This document shows, in pieces, positions 62,336-64,000 of a stretch of DNA of 64,000 bases (the first letter of the stretch is position 1; each line of letters starts with the position of its first letter). Source of the DNA: DATAFF01 sp044870245 (GTDB lineage Bacteria > Pseudomonadota > Alphaproteobacteria > Rhizobiales > Aestuariivirgaceae); assembly GCA_044870245.1 (NCBI GenBank), contig JBIOYR010000124.1, positions 17,064 to 81,063 of the forward strand, given 5' to 3'. The position numbers were made by a program, and so were the translations under genes. Below the pieces are notes generated by a model. The model did no database searches, was not told the origin of the DNA, and saw only the letters and a list, made by a program, of their open reading frames with translations.

Positions 62336-63342
62336 GGCGTCTCCCGCTCCTCGAGCATGGCGTTGAAGGGCGTTGCGGCAATCGGCTGGCCGGCCGGCAC
62401 GCCCTCGCTTTCGGGCGGGATGAGCGCGAAGGCGTCGGCCCTGGCAAGCGCCTTGAGCGTGATCTCGCCGCTGACGAGCGGGACGTAGCCATGCGGCACC
62501 GATTGCAGCAGCACGCAATCGCTGGTTCCGATCATCGACACGATCTTTTGCTCGAGCGCTCGCCTCTCGAGTCGGATCTGACGATGCGAAGAGAGCGCGA
62601 TCATCGGCAGCGCCAGCGCGACAAACCCGGCGATCAGCCCGTCGAAGCGCTCGGGCAGGGTGATCATCACGCGGCCGCCGTCGCGCGGCGCAATGGCCGC
62701 GGTGTCGCCGGGCCGAAGCGCCAGCCGGGGATCGCCCGAGCCGGTCCAGGCGATGACGATGTCGGCGGCAGACTCGCCGACCCTCGTGCAGCCCAGCGCG
62801 GCGATCGTCTGGTCGAGCCAGCCTGAAGCAAGCGATGGTCCAGGAGCGATGGCGATGCGCGGCGCGATGATCGGCACCGCCGATAATCCGGCAGCCTGCA
62901 GGATCAGCTGAAGCGATGGCGTCACCCTGGCGCCGCGGCGGGCGATGATCGTACCCGCTGCAAGATCATGGCCGGCACGCCGCACCCCTTCGCCCGGCGC
63001 CACCACCTGGGTGACCTCGAAGCGCGAGCCGCTCGCGCTCACGGCATCGCTCGGCAGCACTGCATCGCAAGGATCGGGCAGGGTATCGCCGATTGCCACC
63101 GCGACCGGCGGCGAGCCGAGCAGCACCGGCGACTCCGGTGCCGCGCCGACCGTCGCCAGCGATGCCACGGCAAAACCCTGGCGCAGCGCCACCGAACGCG
63201 CCGGCCATGCCTCCGGGGCAGGGATGTCCTCAGCCACCACCTTGCCCAACGCTTCGGTGACCGGCATCGCGACTGGCTTCGGCGCGGCGAGCGATGCCAG
63301 CACCTCGCCAAGTGCCTCGGCGACCGGCGTGAGCGCGCTCAT
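62332..63342 (-). CDS. Degenerate MoeA-like molybdopterin-binding protein
   Basis: The 336-residue protein aligns with MoeA in outline: ALGKVVAEDIPAPEAWPARS, GVRRAGHDLAAGTIIARRGA and ALRPGDTAAIAPRDGGRVMI. The key N-terminal motif, DRSVVDGFA in the neighbouring fusion, is ALRQGFA here and has lost both Asp residues, and the SGGTS motif is replaced (WTGSGD). It is therefore probably not catalytically active and may act as a partner or regulator. It overlaps the downstream MoeA fusion gene by 4 nt and the upstream CoA-transferase stop region by 4 nt. Confidence 0.8.
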   Translation of the reverse strand: MSALTPVAEALGEVLASLAAPKPVAMPVTEALGKVVAEDIPAPEAWPARSVALRQGFAVASLATVGAAPESPVLLGSPPVAVAIGDTLPDPCDAVLPSDAVSASGSRFEVTQVVAPGEGVRRAGHDLAAGTIIARRGARVTPSLQLILQAAGLSAVPIIAPRIAIAPGPSLASGWLDQTIAALGCTRVGESAADIVIAWTGSGDPRLALRPGDTAAIAPRDGGRVMITLPERFDGLIAGFVALALPMIALSSHRQIRLERRALEQKIVSMIGTSDCVLLQSVPHGYVPLVSGEITLKALARADAFALIPPESEGVPAGQPIAATPFNAMLEERETP

Positions 63343-64000
63343 GCGGCGAGCTCCCGGCGATGCGCCGGAGCGGCGATGGCGATGAGCGCCGACCGGCGCT
63401 CTTCCGGCGATCGGTCGCGCAGCGCCGCGATGCCATGCTCGGTCACCACGAAATCGGCCACCGACGCAGGCAGCGTTGCCGGTCCGCTCAGCCGTGCCAC
63501 GATGCGTGAGCGCCCGTTTGCCGCCTGCGACGGCAGCACGATGATGCCCCGGCCGTTCCGATGGCTGACTGCCGCATTGTGGAAATCGGGGAGCCCGCCG
63601 ACCGCGCCGACATATCGGCCGGCAACCGCCTCGCTGTTCACCTGACCCGAAAGATCGACCTCGAGCGCCGAATTGATCGACACGAAGCAGGGCTCGCCAT
63701 GAAGAATGGTCGCCGAATGGGTCATGTCGGCCGGATGGAGCACGATCTGGTCATTGGCATGGGCGAAATCATAGAGCTCCCGGCTGCCGAGCAGGCCGGT
63801 GGCGACGCTGCGCCCCGGCTCGAATGCTTTCCGAGAATTGGTGACGGCGCCCGAGACCATCAAGGATCGCGCCGCATCCGTCATGAGGCCGCTATGAAGC
63901 CCGAGCCGCGCCTTTCCCGCAAGGCCGGCTGCCACCGCATCGACGCTCCGCCCCATGCCGAGCTCGATCGTCGCACCATCCGGCACCAGCGCTGCGACAT
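63339..64000 (-). CDS. Acetyl-CoA hydrolase/transferase family protein, C-terminal part
   Basis: The visible 219-codon C-terminal part of a minus-strand gene runs off the right end of the window. It reads VPDGATIELGMGRSVDAVAA, later GRYVGAVGGLPDFHNAAVSH and PATLPASVADFVVTEHGIAAL, the C-terminal core of the acetyl-CoA hydrolase / 4-hydroxybutyrate CoA-transferase family. The frame is open to position 64000, with VAAL preceding the internal GTG codon, so the true start lies outside. It precedes the MoeA-like genes on the same strand. Confidence 0.9.
   Translation of the reverse strand, partial: VAALVPDGATIELGMGRSVDAVAAGLAGKARLGLHSGLMTDAARSLMVSGAVTNSRKAFEPGRSVATGLLGSRELYDFAHANDQIVLHPADMTHSATILHGEPCFVSINSALEVDLSGQVNSEAVAGRYVGAVGGLPDFHNAAVSHRNGRGIIVLPSQAANGRSRIVARLSGPATLPASVADFVVTEHGIAALRDRSPEERRSALIAIAAPAHRRELAA

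Overview
The window is GC-rich DNA from a bacterial chromosome, with short intergenic gaps and many 1-4 nt start/stop overlaps. The order carA | DUF2937 - yqeY - dnaG - rpoD, the DUF1127 gene beside a MocR regulator, the MASE1 kinase and the MoeA/substrate-binding fusion beside modABC point to an alphaproteobacterium, most likely Hyphomicrobiales (Rhizobiales). This is inferred from gene content and order only. I see no transposase, integrase, phage gene, rRNA or CRISPR array.

Left part (1-30 kb), core and housekeeping genes: the end of an L,D-transpeptidase; a possible structured RNA with a minus-strand terminator; a ureohydrolase with an altered metal site; an amidase; an ECF sigma/anti-sigma pair; DUF1127 divergent from a MocR regulator; carA; yqeY-dnaG-rpoD; a SIMPL protein; a tRNA with a CAU anticodon that fits tRNA-Ile2; an Arg/Gly/Trp-rich secreted repeat protein; a divergent NarL-type regulator and MASE1 kinase; a membrane metallophosphoesterase with a second MocR regulator and its divergent flavoprotein; and an operon of ATP-grasp, alpha-E, transglutaminase and MATE genes. 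Three intergenic palindromes built from 7-bp AGGCAGT-type units lie in the first 14 kb.

Middle part (28-47.4 kb), an accessory catabolic island: an M24 peptidase interrupted by an in-frame amber codon, a Gfo/Idh oxidoreductase, a diverged pair of glycine-decarboxylase-like (GcvPA/GcvPB) proteins with no GcvT or GcvH, an aldo-keto reductase fused to a Rid domain, an AcoX/NAD-kinase-like protein, a polar amino acid ABC importer, a GntR/FCD regulator, a DadA/SoxB-like flavoprotein, a DapA-family lyase, an Old Yellow Enzyme, an SDR, a 3-hydroxyacyl-CoA dehydrogenase-like protein, a fused SoxA/HcnAB-like iron-sulfur flavoprotein and a DUF1348 protein. Two promoter regions carry tandem GTATAC-type sites with 11-bp spacing, which suggests that the GntR protein controls both arms. 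Together they look like import and oxidative breakdown of a nitrogen-containing carboxylic acid, substrate unknown.

Right part (47.4-64 kb): a DUF882 (M15-like) hydrolase; a second small-molecule cluster (2-hydroxyacid dehydrogenase, metal-dependent hydrolase, NMT1-type ABC importer, two SDRs, a canonical ureohydrolase); a glycosyltransferase with UDP-galactopyranose mutase; a molybdenum locus, modA-modB-modC-modE followed by convergent MoeA-like genes, in which ModC and ModE both lack the usual molybdate-binding C-terminal domains; and the C-terminal part of an acetyl-CoA hydrolase/transferase running off the window.
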